From Streptococcus canis (lineage in GTDB: Bacteria; Bacillota; Bacilli; Lactobacillales; Streptococcaceae), in NCBI RefSeq assembly GCF_900636575.1, contig NZ_LR134293.1, positions 679,001 to 743,000 of the forward strand: a stretch of DNA of 64,000 nt, given 5' to 3'. Made by a program: the position numbers and the translations under genes. The notes under the pieces were generated by a model that was not told the DNA's origin, did not search any database, and was given only the letters and a program-made list of their open reading frames with translations. This document shows, in pieces, positions 7,653-17,934 of this stretch (positions are counted from its first letter, which is position 1; every line of letters starts with the position of its first letter).

Positions 7653-8693
7653 TTAGTTGTTAAGAGCAGCAGCCATTGTAGCAGCAACTTCTGATTCGAA
7701 GTCGTTCGCTTTTTTCTCGATGCCTTCACCAACTTCAAAACGGGCAAAAGCAATCGCTTTAGCGTTTACTGAGTCAAGGTAAGCTTCAACAGTTTTGCTG
7801 TCGTCCATGATGTAGACTTGTGCAAGAAGGGTGTAAGCTTGGTCAACTTTAGTGTTGTCAAGCATAAAGCGGTCCATTTTACCTGGGATGATTTTGTCCC
7901 AGATTTTTTCTGGTTTGCCTTCAGCAGCAAGCTCAGCTTTGATGTCTGCTTCAGCGGCAGCAATCACGTCGTCTGACAATTGAGCTTTTGAACCGTATTT
8001 CAAGAATGGAAGGGCTGGTTTGTCAACCATAGCACGTGATTCGTTGTCAAGTTCGATAGCGTGGTTTAATTGTGCAAGTTCGTCTTTGATGAATTGTGCG
8101 TCAAGTTCAGTGTATGAAAGAACAGTTGGTTTCATTGCAGCGATGTGCATTGACACTTGCTTAGCAAGTGTGTCATCGCCGCCTTCGATAACTGAGATAA
8201 CCCCGATACGGCCACCGTTGTGTTGGTAAGCACCGAAGTGTTGCTCGTCAGTTTTTTCAATCAAAGCAAAACGACGGAATGAGATTTTTTCTCCGATGGT
8301 AGCAGTTGCGTTAACGTAAGCGTCAGCAAGAGTTTCACCAGAAGGCATTACAAGTGCAAGAGCTTCTTCGTTGTTAGCTGGTTTGCCTTCTGCGATTACT
8401 TTAGCGGTTGCATTTACCAATTCAACGAATTGGGCGTTTTTAGCAACGAAGTCAGTTTCAGCGTTAACTTCAACAACAGCAGCAACGTTACCGTGAACGT
8501 AAACGCCAGTTAAACCTTCAGCGGCAACACGGTCAGCTTTTTTAGCTGCCTTAGCCATTCCTTTTTCACGAAGAAGTTCAATGGCTTTATCCATGTCTCC
8601 GTCAGTTTCAACAAGTGCTTTTTTAGCGTCCATAACGCCGGCACCAGATTTTTCACGTAATTCTTTTACAAGCTTAGCTGTAATTTCTGCCAT
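7653..8693 (-). CDS. tsf: Translation elongation factor Ts
   Basis: EF-Ts of 346 residues, the usual streptococcal length, is the nucleotide exchange factor for EF-Tu. The N-terminal UBA-like domain ([20 protein letters not shown]) and the TDFVAKN motif that contacts EF-Tu are intact. It is the second gene of the rpsB-tsf operon. A hairpin with T-run in the gap probably gives partial termination. Confidence 0.98.
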   Translation of the reverse strand: MAEITAKLVKELREKSGAGVMDAKKALVETDGDMDKAIELLREKGMAKAAKKADRVAAEGLTGVYVHGNVAAVVEVNAETDFVAKNAQFVELVNATAKVIAEGKPANNEEALALVMPSGETLADAYVNATATIGEKISFRRFALIEKTDEQHFGAYQHNGGRIGVISVIEGGDDTLAKQVSMHIAAMKPTVLSYTELDAQFIKDELAQLNHAIELDNESRAMVDKPALPFLKYGSKAQLSDDVIAAAEADIKAELAAEGKPEKIWDKIIPGKMDRFMLDNTKVDQAYTLLAQVYIMDDSKTVEAYLDSVNAKAIAFARFEVGEGIEKKANDFESEVAATMAAALNN

Positions 8694-8731
8694 GTGTAGT
8701 ATCCTCCAAATTATGTTTGTTTTCGTTTAAA

Positions 8732-8775
8732 AAAACGAGACAGAGCGGTTTGCTTTCTGCCCCGTTTGGTTTTCG
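8732..8775 (-). terminator. Attenuator-like terminator between rpsB and tsf
   Basis: On the minus strand AACGGGGCAGA and TCTGTCTCGTT pair and are followed by T7. Because tsf has no strong promoter of its own here, partial readthrough is likely. Confidence 0.65.
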
Positions 8776-8826
8776 ATTGTTAAAGACAAACGACGTTTGT
8801 CACGAGAGTGAGTAACTCTGTGCTAA

Positions 8827-9594
8827 TTAAGCGTTGTCGCCTTCTACAACTTCAACGATTTCTTCGATTGACTCTGCTTGAGTGTCAGCTTCAAAAGCAA
8901 CGTCTGCATCTTCACCTTGACGGCCTTCGATAATAGCGTCAGCCAATTTAGCAGTGATCAATTTAACGGCGCGGATAGCGTCATCGTTAGCTGGGATAAT
9001 AACATCGATGTCATCTGGATCAGCGTTTGTATCAACCATCGCTACAACTGGGATACCAAGTTTTTTAGCTTCTTTAACAGCGATTTGTTCTTTATGTGGG
9101 TCAACAACGTACATGACGTCTGGGATACGAGGCATATCTTCGATACCGCCTAAGAATTTTTCAAGACGAGCACGTTGTTTGTTAAGAAGTGCAACTTCTT
9201 TCTTAGGAAGAAGGTCGAAAGTTCCTTCTTCTTCCATGCGTTTGATTTCTTTCAAACGAGCGATACGTTTTTGGATTGTTCCCCAGTTAGTAAGCGTTCC
9301 ACCCAACCAACGGTGGTTGATGAAGTATTGACCTGCACGAGTTGCTTCGTCAGCAACTGCTTCAGCAGCTTGTTTTTTAGTCCCAACGAACAAGATAACT
9401 GCATCGTTTGCTGCTGCGTCACGAACAAATTCGTAAGCTTGGTCAGCCAATTTTACAGTTTGTTGCAAGTCGATAACGTGGATACCATTACGCTCTGTGA
9501 AGATGTATTTAGCCATCTTAGGGTTCCAGCGACGCGTTTGGTGACCAAAGTGAACACCAGCCTCAAGAAGTTGTTTCATTGAAATTACTGCCAT
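8827..9594 (-). CDS. rpsB: 30S ribosomal protein S2
   Basis: S2 has 255 residues and starts [27 protein letters not shown]. The family signatures RWLGGTLTN and PDVMYVVDP...AVKEA are present, with an acidic C-terminal tail. It is a structural protein of the small ribosomal subunit. It is first in the rpsB-tsf operon, preceded by a leader of about 110 nt and a good promoter. Confidence 0.98.
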   Translation of the reverse strand: MAVISMKQLLEAGVHFGHQTRRWNPKMAKYIFTERNGIHVIDLQQTVKLADQAYEFVRDAAANDAVILFVGTKKQAAEAVADEATRAGQYFINHRWLGGTLTNWGTIQKRIARLKEIKRMEEEGTFDLLPKKEVALLNKQRARLEKFLGGIEDMPRIPDVMYVVDPHKEQIAVKEAKKLGIPVVAMVDTNADPDDIDVIIPANDDAIRAVKLITAKLADAIIEGRQGEDADVAFEADTQAESIEEIVEVVEGDNA

Positions 9595-9715
9595 GAGTAG
9601 TTTCTCCTTTATAAAATGTTTTGTCCTCTTCCAGACTTCGACTTGCAGGCTAACCTAGCGGCAACAAGCCCACAATTGGTCCAGAATGAGTATTTGTCGT
9701 TTACACGACCCTACT

Positions 9716-9744
9716 ATACTATCAAAAAAAAGGCTTAAAAGCAA
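9716..9744 (-). promoter_or_regulatory. rpsB-tsf promoter and leader
   Basis: On the minus strand a -35 TTGCTT (9744-9739), a 17-bp spacer and a -10 TAGTAT (9721-9716) are present. The roughly 110-nt leader down to 9595 could fold and may hold the autoregulatory S2 leader known in Firmicutes, but I cannot prove the fold. The rest of the 316-bp gap serves the divergent gene at 9911. Confidence 0.65.
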
Positions 9745-9910
9745 GTCAAAACCCCAGAAAAGCAGATTCAAAGCTTGTTTTTTCTGCTTGGAAAGTTCTT
9801 TTTCTGGGAATAGTTATGATTCTTCCTAGCGCAGGCTTAGCTAGGGTCAGACTTGCGAAATGTTTGGAATTAGGATATAGTGAGGTTGCAATACTTTTGG
9901 AGGCGTTTAT

Positions 9911-12900
9911 ATGGACAAGGTTATCAGATTTCAACTGCTTGGGACACCCCGAATTTTCCTCAATGATGAGGAACAATTTTTTACTTTTGCTAAAGTAGAT
10001 GCTCTTCTTTATTATCTAGCTGTTAATGGATCTGTTAGCCGTGAGATGGCAGCTAGCTTGCTCTGGGAAAACAAGAACACGCAGACGGCAAAAAAGAACT
10101 TGCGAAATACCATTTATCAGGCTAACAAGGCTTTGCAGGCTGATGTGATTAGTTGTCCTAACCGTAATATCCTCCTCTTAAATCCAAGTTTGGATATTAG
10201 AACAGATATTCTCCCTTTTTTGGAGGCTCCGTTGGCTCATTTACCCCTTTATCAAGGGGAATTTTTGCAGGGCTTTTACCTTAAAAGTGGAGAAGAATTT
10301 GACTTGTGGGTCTCAAAGATTCGCCTCCAGTGTGAGCAGCTTTATCTTAAAGCCTGTTATCAAAGGATCGAAGAAGGGCTTTCTTTAGATGCTATTGAAG
10401 ACACCGAAGAGCATTTAAAACAGCTGATTGAACGAGATGAGTTTGAAGAGAGGAACTATCAGCTCTTGATGAGGCTTTATCAGCAGGGGAATCGTCCTAG
10501 TAAGGTCATCGAAACTTATTATCAATTGGCTAATGTATTGGATAAGGAGTTAGGGATTCAACCGAGTTTGCAAAGTCAGCAGATTTATCAAGAAGTATTC
10601 GCTAAAGATCGTAATGAACGCAAAATCAAGCATTTTTTGCGCAATAGTAATCATTTTTTGGGACGCATTGATGAGATTAAGCAACTGGAAACCTATTTTG
10701 CCAACTGTTTGACCTGTCGAGAGGTGGGAGCTTTGCTTTTAATTGGTGATACAGGAATTGGGAAACGAACCTTGGCTAGACAGGTCTTAGCCAATCAAAC
10801 CCAAACGTTTCAAATTGTCACAGCTAAATGCTTTCGTGAAGAAGCTATGGATTCCTTATTGCCTTGGCGCAATATTTTAGATGGTTTGGGAGATTTGGTG
10901 ATTCAGCACCGCTTATTGACCACCAAAGCTTGGAAGGCTGCTCTTAAACACTGTTTTCCGATGGCAACCGTTTTTCAAGGACATAGTAGTCAACCTTTTA
11001 TCAAGGATCACACCAGCTTGTTGGTTTCCTTTATTGTTGATATTTTGCAACATTTGGCAGAAATCAAGGCGCTGGTCATCCTTATTGAGGATTGTCACTG
11101 GATGGACGAAGACAGCTTGACCTTGTTGCAACGGGTTATGCATCAATTGGTCCGTTATCCGATTGCTTTTGTCTTGACCAAGCATCTAGGAACAACTCCT
11201 CAGTTGGGCCTTTGTTTGAATGCCTTGATGAGTCAGGGACGTTTAGAAAGCATTCGCTTGGAGCCTTTTAATCGGCAAGACAGTTTGGCTTATATTAACA
11301 GTCAGTTAGGGGATCAGTCAGTTACGGAAGAAGAAATGGAGCACCTCTACCAAGCCAGCCAAGGCATTCCTTTCTTCTTGTCAGAATACACTCAAGCCCT
11401 GCTGCGTCATGAAAAATTTATGCCTTTGACGCCTGCCATTAAAGCTAAGTTGGGGCTTAAATTAGCTAATTTGAGTAGCCGTGATGACGACTTGTTAAAC
11501 TACTTGTCTTGTTGTCGGGGGCCTGTGCCTTTAAATACTTTGGCGCAGTTACTGTCGCTTCCGTTAGAGGAAGTGATTGAGATAGTGGATAGCCTCTGTC
11601 ATGATTATATTCTGGTAGAAGAAAGCATGGGAGATGAGGTGTTGATTTCATTTCGTCAGCGGATTATTCAACTCTATAGTTATGACCGTTTATCTTTGTC
11701 AAAAAGGCGTTTATTGCACGGACAAATTGCCAAACGGTTAGAAGATTTGCTGCCTATTTTAACGTCAAGCCCTCACTTACTAGATGACATTGCTTACCAT
11801 TACAAGGAATCACGGCAGGTGATTAAGGCTCTAGAATACAATCTTAACTATCTAGATGCTACCTTGCCATTTCAGCACGAACTGTTTCCTATTTACTCTA
11901 AAAGTATTGGTTTGATGGAGATGTCAGACCGTGACAACCAACGTTTAATGGAACAGCAGTTTGATAAGATTCGGCAAAGCATTGCTGATTTGGAATTGAC
12001 TTATGATAATAACCGTGATTTTCAGCAGTTGCTCATTCGTTTTTCTTACCTTGAAGGCCGTTACGATATTCGTACAGGGAAGTATCAGGAAGGCATCAAA
12101 AACATTCAAAAGGTGATTGCTTTGGCGACCGAACTTAATCAGACATCTTTTTTGTTAGAAGGCTATCGCCAGTTGATTCATTATTGTATTCAAGTGGAAA
12201 ATAAGCCTGAAATGCGTTATTATACAGGGCTTTCTTTAGATGCGGCAGTTGCTGCCAATCATTTTGAGGCCATTGCGATTAGTTTGCGTTTAAAGGGTCT
12301 TTACCATCTGATTATTGGGGAATTGGAAGAGGCAGAGCAGTTATTCCAACAGTCCATTGATTTCTTTAAGGTGACACAAGCAGTGCGGTCTCAATATGCT
12401 ATTCAGATTGCTGCTGCCTTGGATTATTTAGCAGAAATTGCGCAGATTCGCTGTCAGTTTGAAAAGGCTATCGATTATCAAACAGAAGCTATTGCTTTAA
12501 CCGAAAACAAGCCGGCCGAGTTGTCAGTCAGTATTTTTTACATTGGTTTAGGCATTTCTTATTTCTATTTGGGTCGTTTTGATCAGGCAGAGCAGGTCTT
12601 GACCCTTGCTAAAGAGGCCTTGGTCAATCATATCTATCCTTGGAAAGAAACCCAACTTGAAATTTATCTTGCCATGATTCATTGGAAGCAAGGGGATTAC
12701 CAGTCAGTCTTGACCTTGCTTAATCATAAGGAAAACTTGATGTCTCGGTATGGTAATCCGCGAGATAAGGGCTTGATTTTCTATTTGATGGCGGTGGTTA
12801 AATACCAATTAGTGGTTCAGGGGCCTGCCTTGACTGCTCAGCAGAAAGAACGTATGACAAACCTACTGTCAGAATCCTTTGAGTATTATTATGAGATTGC

Positions 12901-12985
12901 CAATGCTAACCTCAACCCTTACCGAGACTGTCATTTGGTAACTGAATTGGAAGATTTGCGCCAGCAATTATTCTCTAAAAACTAA
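9911..12985 (+). CDS. Large BTAD/ATPase transcriptional regulator beside the hut locus
   Basis: The cytosolic protein has 1024 residues. Residues 1-230 look like an OmpR-type winged-helix plus bacterial transcriptional activation domain (FQLLGTPRIFL, then helical repeats), as in SARP-type regulators. An AAA/STAND ATPase follows with Walker A G279-DTGIGK-RT and Walker B LVILIED (388-394). The C-terminal half is built of TPR-like helices. Such proteins bind a ligand, hydrolyse ATP and activate transcription. GGAGG lies 7 bases before ATG 9911. It converges on hutG, so control of histidine use is a reasonable guess only. Confidence 0.75.
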   Translation: MDKVIRFQLLGTPRIFLNDEEQFFTFAKVDALLYYLAVNGSVSREMAASLLWENKNTQTAKKNLRNTIYQANKALQADVISCPNRNILLLNPSLDIRTDILPFLEAPLAHLPLYQGEFLQGFYLKSGEEFDLWVSKIRLQCEQLYLKACYQRIEEGLSLDAIEDTEEHLKQLIERDEFEERNYQLLMRLYQQGNRPSKVIETYYQLANVLDKELGIQPSLQSQQIYQEVFAKDRNERKIKHFLRNSNHFLGRIDEIKQLETYFANCLTCREVGALLLIGDTGIGKRTLARQVLANQTQTFQIVTAKCFREEAMDSLLPWRNILDGLGDLVIQHRLLTTKAWKAALKHCFPMATVFQGHSSQPFIKDHTSLLVSFIVDILQHLAEIKALVILIEDCHWMDEDSLTLLQRVMHQLVRYPIAFVLTKHLGTTPQLGLCLNALMSQGRLESIRLEPFNRQDSLAYINSQLGDQSVTEEEMEHLYQASQGIPFFLSEYTQALLRHEKFMPLTPAIKAKLGLKLANLSSRDDDLLNYLSCCRGPVPLNTLAQLLSLPLEEVIEIVDSLCHDYILVEESMGDEVLISFRQRIIQLYSYDRLSLSKRRLLHGQIAKRLEDLLPILTSSPHLLDDIAYHYKESRQVIKALEYNLNYLDATLPFQHELFPIYSKSIGLMEMSDRDNQRLMEQQFDKIRQSIADLELTYDNNRDFQQLLIRFSYLEGRYDIRTGKYQEGIKNIQKVIALATELNQTSFLLEGYRQLIHYCIQVENKPEMRYYTGLSLDAAVAANHFEAIAISLRLKGLYHLIIGELEEAEQLFQQSIDFFKVTQAVRSQYAIQIAAALDYLAEIAQIRCQFEKAIDYQTEAIALTENKPAELSVSIFYIGLGISYFYLGRFDQAEQVLTLAKEALVNHIYPWKETQLEIYLAMIHWKQGDYQSVLTLLNHKENLMSRYGNPRDKGLIFYLMAVVKYQLVVQGPALTAQQKERMTNLLSESFEYYYEIANANLNPYRDCHLVTELEDLRQQLFSKN

Positions 12986-12997
12986 GACTAAAGCGAA

Positions 12998-13028
12998 AGC
13001 TCTCTGACATTAAATCAGAGGGTTTTTA
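12998..13028 (+). terminator. Terminator between the regulator and hutG
   Basis: CTCTGA-CATTAAA-TCAGAG with TTTTT on the plus side. It overlaps the last bases of hutG on the other strand. Confidence 0.75.
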
Positions 13029-14012
13029 GCTATGTTGTGCCATAATCTGTACGAGGTAAAAGATAAAGGTGGCTGCTAAATTGGCAGTGTGGTTGTCAAT
13101 ATCGTGTGGTGGTGAGACCTCAACAATGTCAAAGCCAACTAACTTTCCACTGGCAGCAATGTGTTGTAAGACGAGGACGGCAAGATTTGGGTCCACCCCG
13201 AGGGACTGGATAGCACTGACCCCAGGCGCAGCACCAACTGAGAAGCAGTCCATGTCAATGGTCAGGTAGACCCTTTCTTGCCCTTCTAAGAAACGATCAA
13301 TGGTTTGGCAGACCTTTTGGTAGCCCATGCGATAAATGTCTTGTCCAGTCAAAAATTGAATGCCCTTGGATTTTGCTACAAAGTCAAATAAGAAGAGGTT
13401 ATTGTTATGTTCTTGAATGCCTAAAACGAGATAGTTAAAGAGGCGATTTTCCGCAACGGCATCATCAAACATCTGGCGGAATCCGGTGCCAGAATTGGGA
13501 CCTGTTTGGTCGTAGGGCCTTAAATCAAAGTGAGCGTCCATGTTGATGACAGCTAGGTCGTCACTTGGGGCTAGGCTTTGACGAAGCCCTAAGTAATGCC
13601 CGTAGGCTGTTTCGTGGCCTCCTCCTAAGACGATGGGTCTGAGATTAAGGTCACGCATCCGTTTGATGGCCTTGCTTAAACTGTTTTGCAATTGTTCCAA
13701 AGAGCGGTTGGGGCCGTCAATGTTTCCCACATCGTAAACCATGACTTGGTCTCCTAAATGCCAAGGGAATTTGGCGAGCTGGGTTCGTATGGCGGCTGGA
13801 CTTTCGACTGCTCCGACACGACCATTATTGATATAAACTCCCTTATCACTTTTAAAGCCAATCAAGGCAAAATGTGTTCCTTCAAAAGGGGTTAGTGAGC
13901 TGTCGTTAAGGTCAAGGAAGGTCATGACCATGCCCCATTTGGCAGCGTATAAATCGTCATCAATCGCACCATGGTAGTAACTGGTGGTAGATGGGTAGTA
14001 ATCTTCTAGCAT
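13026..14012 (-). CDS. hutG: Formimidoylglutamase
   Basis: This 328-residue arginase/ureohydrolase-fold enzyme hydrolyses N-formimino-L-glutamate to glutamate and formamide. Mn-binding motifs are visible: [15 protein letters not shown] and [12 protein letters not shown] 14012 is chosen over 14021 because AAGGAG then lies at proper distance and S. pyogenes HutG starts MLEDYYPST. It is the last gene of the minus-strand hut cluster. Its presence alongside the formiminotransferase genes means formiminoglutamate can be processed by two routes. Confidence 0.95.
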   Translation of the reverse strand: MLEDYYPSTTSYYHGAIDDDLYAAKWGMVMTFLDLNDSSLTPFEGTHFALIGFKSDKGVYINNGRVGAVESPAAIRTQLAKFPWHLGDQVMVYDVGNIDGPNRSLEQLQNSLSKAIKRMRDLNLRPIVLGGGHETAYGHYLGLRQSLAPSDDLAVINMDAHFDLRPYDQTGPNSGTGFRQMFDDAVAENRLFNYLVLGIQEHNNNLFLFDFVAKSKGIQFLTGQDIYRMGYQKVCQTIDRFLEGQERVYLTIDMDCFSVGAAPGVSAIQSLGVDPNLAVLVLQHIAASGKLVGFDIVEVSPPHDIDNHTANLAATFIFYLVQIMAQHS

Positions 14013-14199
14013 GCGCGTCATCTCCTTTAGGATTATGATAGCAAAATAAAGCTTAGCGTCAACACTTTCTTGGCTTTTGTCACTGGTTTTTTAGGAATAG
14101 CAGAGCAATAGATTCGTCTGCTTTTGGTCTCAGTCAGTTAGCCCAAAGAGGCCATGACTCTTGCCACAGCCCCTTTTGGTTAAAGAAGTACCTTATTCA

Positions 14200-15741
14200 C
14201 TAAAATTGGATACTCAATTCAACTGCCTGTTCAACCGCTTCGAGGAAGCTTGGGTCTTCAATGACTGCTGATGCCTTGTTTAATTCATCGTAGATTTCGA
14301 TGTCTTTATCGTGTTCGATAAAGTTGACTTTCTTGCGGAAGAGATCGTAGGCAACCTTAGTCCCTTTACCTAGTTCATGATTTTCAGGTTTGAGGTCAAG
14401 GGCTTGGCAGGCTGCCATGATTTCAGTAGCCACGATGCGGCGAGAATTTTTAAGGATTTCGCAGGCCTTGCGAGCAGCGGTGGTACCCATGCTGACAAAG
14501 TCTTCTTGGTTTTCACAAGATGGGATAGAATCCACGCTGGCTGGATGTGCCAAAACCTTGTTTTCAGAAGCAAGAGAGGCACAGGCGTACTGGGTAATCA
14601 TAAAGCCTGAATTGAGACCTGGGTATTTGACAAGGAAAGATGGCAACTTGCTGAGTTGGCTATTGACCAAACGTTCCACACGGCGTTCAGAAACATTTCC
14701 GATTTCAGAAATGGCGATGCCTAAAAAGTCAAATGGCTGTGCCATTGGTTCTCCGTGGAAGTTACCTCCTGAAATAACGTGGCCATCTTTACAGATAATT
14801 GGATTATCTGTGACAGAATTGATTTCAATGTCAATTTTGGATTTGACATAGGCAATACTGTCTTTGCTAGCCCCATGAATTTGAGGGATACAGCGTAAGG
14901 TGTAAGGGTCTTGCACACGATATTGAGTAGCTACGGTTGTGTTTTGGCTGCCTTCTAGGAGGTTTCGGATATTGCGAGCTGTTGCCAACTGGCCGCTTTG
15001 TGGGCGAATGGTGTGAAGGTTTTCTTCAAATGGGCTAGTGATGCCCTTATGCACTTCAAGCGAAAGGGCACCTGCCAGGTCTGATAATTTCAATAGTTGA
15101 ATGGCATCATAGGTCGCAAGGGCGCCAATGCCAGTCAGAACGGTTGTTCCGTTGATAAGGGCTAAGCCTTCTTTAGCAGCTAAAGAAATCTTGTCGATAC
15201 CAGCTTTATCAAGAGCTTCTTGACCAGAAAGGAGTTCGCCTTTATAGTAAGCTTTCCCTAGGCCAAGCATAGGAAGCACCATGTGAGCAAGTGGCGCCAA
15301 ATCTCCTGAGGCCCCTAGAGAGCCTTTCTCAGGAATGTACGGGTGAACCCCTTTGTTGAGCAGTTCTACTAATTTTTCAATGGTGGACAAGCGAATACCA
15401 GAATACCCTTTGACGAGAGAGTTGATACGGATAAGCATGATGGCTCTCACAGCATCTTCTGGCAATGGGTCACCAAAACCACTGGCATGAGTCCGAATCA
15501 AATTTTCTTGGAGTTGGACCGTATCTTCTGGTGAAATGCTCACGTTACAAAGGGATCCAAAACCAGTGGTCACCCCGTAAACGACTCGTTTTTCGTTGAC
15601 AATGTCATCAACAATTTTACGAGAGGCATTCACAGCTTCAACAGCACTGTCATCAATGCGACAGGCTACGCCTTGGCGAGCAATCGCAATCACGTCTTCG
15701 AGGGTAAGGCTTTCGCCGTCTAAATGAATCACTCTTGTCAT
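14200..15741 (-). CDS. hutH: Histidine ammonia-lyase
   Basis: The 513-residue enzyme deaminates L-histidine to urocanate and ammonia, the first step of the pathway. The A144-S145-G146 triad that cyclises to the MIO electrophile sits in GSLGASGDLAPLAHM. Other conserved stretches are YGVTTGFG and the QYRVQDPYTLRCIPQ region. It lies 11 bp behind the permease gene and ends in SIQF. GGAG precedes ATG 15741. Confidence 0.97.
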   Translation of the reverse strand: MTRVIHLDGESLTLEDVIAIARQGVACRIDDSAVEAVNASRKIVDDIVNEKRVVYGVTTGFGSLCNVSISPEDTVQLQENLIRTHASGFGDPLPEDAVRAIMLIRINSLVKGYSGIRLSTIEKLVELLNKGVHPYIPEKGSLGASGDLAPLAHMVLPMLGLGKAYYKGELLSGQEALDKAGIDKISLAAKEGLALINGTTVLTGIGALATYDAIQLLKLSDLAGALSLEVHKGITSPFEENLHTIRPQSGQLATARNIRNLLEGSQNTTVATQYRVQDPYTLRCIPQIHGASKDSIAYVKSKIDIEINSVTDNPIICKDGHVISGGNFHGEPMAQPFDFLGIAISEIGNVSERRVERLVNSQLSKLPSFLVKYPGLNSGFMITQYACASLASENKVLAHPASVDSIPSCENQEDFVSMGTTAARKACEILKNSRRIVATEIMAACQALDLKPENHELGKGTKVAYDLFRKKVNFIEHDKDIEIYDELNKASAVIEDPSFLEAVEQAVELSIQF

Positions 15742-15752
15742 CTTTTTTTCTC

Positions 15753-17096
15753 CTAGATTTGTTCTTCAGGGGGCATTTGATCCATTTGGTGCTTGCGTCC
15801 GTGCATAAGGTAATAAACACTACTTGCAATGATGACACCAACTGCACCATAGACAAAGTTCATTGGGTTGTCACCCCAAATCATAATCAAACTGATAATG
15901 ACGGCAAGAATTGGAATGACAGGACCAAATGGGACTCGGAAAATCACCTTAGCATCGGGATCGTCCTTCCGTAATTTCATAACAGCTAGAGCTGTTGGGA
16001 TGTATTGGAAGAAGCGGAAGACAACACTGAGTTTTGCTAAGTTTTCAAATGAGCCAGTGAGTAGAAGTACAATAGCAATTGCTCCTGAAACCAAGATAGC
16101 AACGAGTGGTGCGCCATTTTTATTTTGCTTGGCAATAGCTGCTGGTAAAAGTCCTTCATCAGCAATGGCGGCACCGTAACGAGGCACCATGATGGATTCT
16201 CCCATGTTAAGACCTGTAATGGAAATTAAAGCACCGATTGACACCATCCAAGCGCCAGCAGGGCCTATCATTTTAACAAAGGCATCTTGAACAGGTGCAT
16301 TGGTCATCATGATTTGAGAGCCAAGCATGGCAATAGTTCCACCGATAATCAGCATGTACAAGACAGAGACGATGCTGATTGATCCTAAAATAGCACGTGG
16401 CACATTTTTTTCAGGGTCACGCATTTCCCCAGCGACAATGGATAGGGTTTCAAAACCAATAAAGCCATAGAAGATATAAACAGCAGTATTGGAGATAGCC
16501 CCTAAGAGGTCAGTCCCTGGTTCCAATTGAACAAAGGGGGTAAAGTTAGGAAGCCCATTTTTGATGAAGAAAAGGGTACAGGCAGAGAAGGCAACGATTG
16601 GAATTAACTTAGCAATGGTGGCTGTGATGGTGAAAATTTTAGAGGTTTTCAAGCCAGCGATATTCATCAAGGACAGTAAGATAATCAGTCCAACACTAAT
16701 AGGAATGTGCCAACCTTCAAAAGCAGGGAAAGTAATGATAAACATTCTGGCAAATCCAGCTGCCATGGCTGCCCAAGCGAAGATGGTAACAGCCCAGCCA
16801 AGGAAGCCAACGTTAAAGCCGATAAAGTCACCAAAAGCTCGTTTGGAATATTGGAAGGCTCCGCCATTTTTGCCAAAATAGCCAGAGACTTCTGCAAAAC
16901 AAACCGCCAGCATGATGGTTAAAATAGCTGTCCCAAACATAACAGCGATTGATGCAGGGCCAAGGCCCTTGTAAATGGCTCTAGGTAAGAGGAAGATACC
17001 AGAGCCGATAACGGCATTGATACCGTAAAGAGTGGCACCGCTTAAGCTAAACTTAGCCTGTTCTCTTTCTTGTTCGTTCATGTGATTTGACGCCAT
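15753..17096 (-). CDS. APC-family amino acid permease of the hut operon
   Basis: The protein has 447 residues with about 12 membrane segments. The first is typical of the APC superfamily (GATLYGINAVIGSGIFLLPRA, with the substrate-binding GSG). The short C-tail ends in a His/Gln-rich piece. Its place between hutD and hutH makes histidine the likely substrate, although urocanate or another amino acid cannot be excluded. An AAGGAG lies before ATG 17096. A gap of about 220 bp separates it from hutD and shows no clear promoter. Confidence 0.88.
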   Translation of the reverse strand: MASNHMNEQEREQAKFSLSGATLYGINAVIGSGIFLLPRAIYKGLGPASIAVMFGTAILTIMLAVCFAEVSGYFGKNGGAFQYSKRAFGDFIGFNVGFLGWAVTIFAWAAMAAGFARMFIITFPAFEGWHIPISVGLIILLSLMNIAGLKTSKIFTITATIAKLIPIVAFSACTLFFIKNGLPNFTPFVQLEPGTDLLGAISNTAVYIFYGFIGFETLSIVAGEMRDPEKNVPRAILGSISIVSVLYMLIIGGTIAMLGSQIMMTNAPVQDAFVKMIGPAGAWMVSIGALISITGLNMGESIMVPRYGAAIADEGLLPAAIAKQNKNGAPLVAILVSGAIAIVLLLTGSFENLAKLSVVFRFFQYIPTALAVMKLRKDDPDAKVIFRVPFGPVIPILAVIISLIMIWGDNPMNFVYGAVGVIIASSVYYLMHGRKHQMDQMPPEEQI

Positions 17097-17316
17097 AATA
17101 ATGCTCTCCTTTTTGTTTGCAAGTTGCGTTCAAATAGAATGGATAAGGCCGCTAGGAAATGAGGAGTCACTCGGTTGAGGAAGATTCCTCCCTACACCTA
17201 ACGACAGTGATGAGACATTGATTAGCGATGAGAAAGTAGGTAGCTTTTTGTGATGGTGAGTAGTGACCTAATTGGAGGAAATAGGCATTAGTAATCTGAC
17301 ACCTATCTTGTTCCCA

Positions 17317-17913
17317 CTAAGTCTTGTGCCATAAGCCTGCCCAAACAGCTACTGGCGTTCGGACGGGGCTTGTTTGATTGGGGCAAATTTTTAGGTCTGA
17401 AAGGCTGGCTTCCTGATCGATTACCAACAAGTGATTGGCTTCAAGTTCTTGATGCATCTGATTGGTCACAGAATAAGTCAGCTTGCTTAGGGCATAAAGC
17501 AGTTGACAGTCCGCTTTAGGTGCCTCAAATGGTGTGTCAGACCAAATAGGTAATAACTGTCCTTGGTAATGATCATCATATATTAAATTCATGTCTTGGC
17601 AGGTTCCACGACTGACGATTCTGGCATCGCCTTCAAAGGCATAGGGTTCAAAAGGAGTTAGGGACACCTCTTTGGCATGACTCAAATCACTTAATGTGAT
17701 TGGCTTGTCTAGGGTCATTAGGATCCTGTGATAGCCGTCAAGTAAGGTAAAAGTTGTCTGTCGTAGGGCCACAGTTGCAGTTGAGAGACGATAGGAGAAC
17801 GTTCTCTCTCCATAATCTCCCTTTTCAGGATAAAGGAACAATTGGTTGGTTTTGCCGCCAGACCAGTCGGTTTGGAGGTAATCAGAGGGCATTTTGATTG
17901 TGACCTTTGTCAT
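17317..17913 (-). CDS. hutD: HutD family protein
   Basis: The protein has 198 residues from ATG 17913, which has AAGGAGA at good distance; an upstream ATG at 17934 would overlap the fhs stop region and lacks this. The sequence has HutD features: DWSGGKTNQLFLYPE near the start and FSYRLSTATV. The family has a cupin-like fold and in Pseudomonas tunes Hut induction, probably by binding urocanate or formiminoglutamate. Its exact role in streptococci is unknown. Confidence 0.85.
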   Translation of the reverse strand: MTKVTIKMPSDYLQTDWSGGKTNQLFLYPEKGDYGERTFSYRLSTATVALRQTTFTLLDGYHRILMTLDKPITLSDLSHAKEVSLTPFEPYAFEGDARIVSRGTCQDMNLIYDDHYQGQLLPIWSDTPFEAPKADCQLLYALSKLTYSVTNQMHQELEANHLLVIDQEASLSDLKICPNQTSPVRTPVAVWAGLWHKT

Positions 17914-17934
17914 TTGTTCTCTCCTTGTTTCCAA

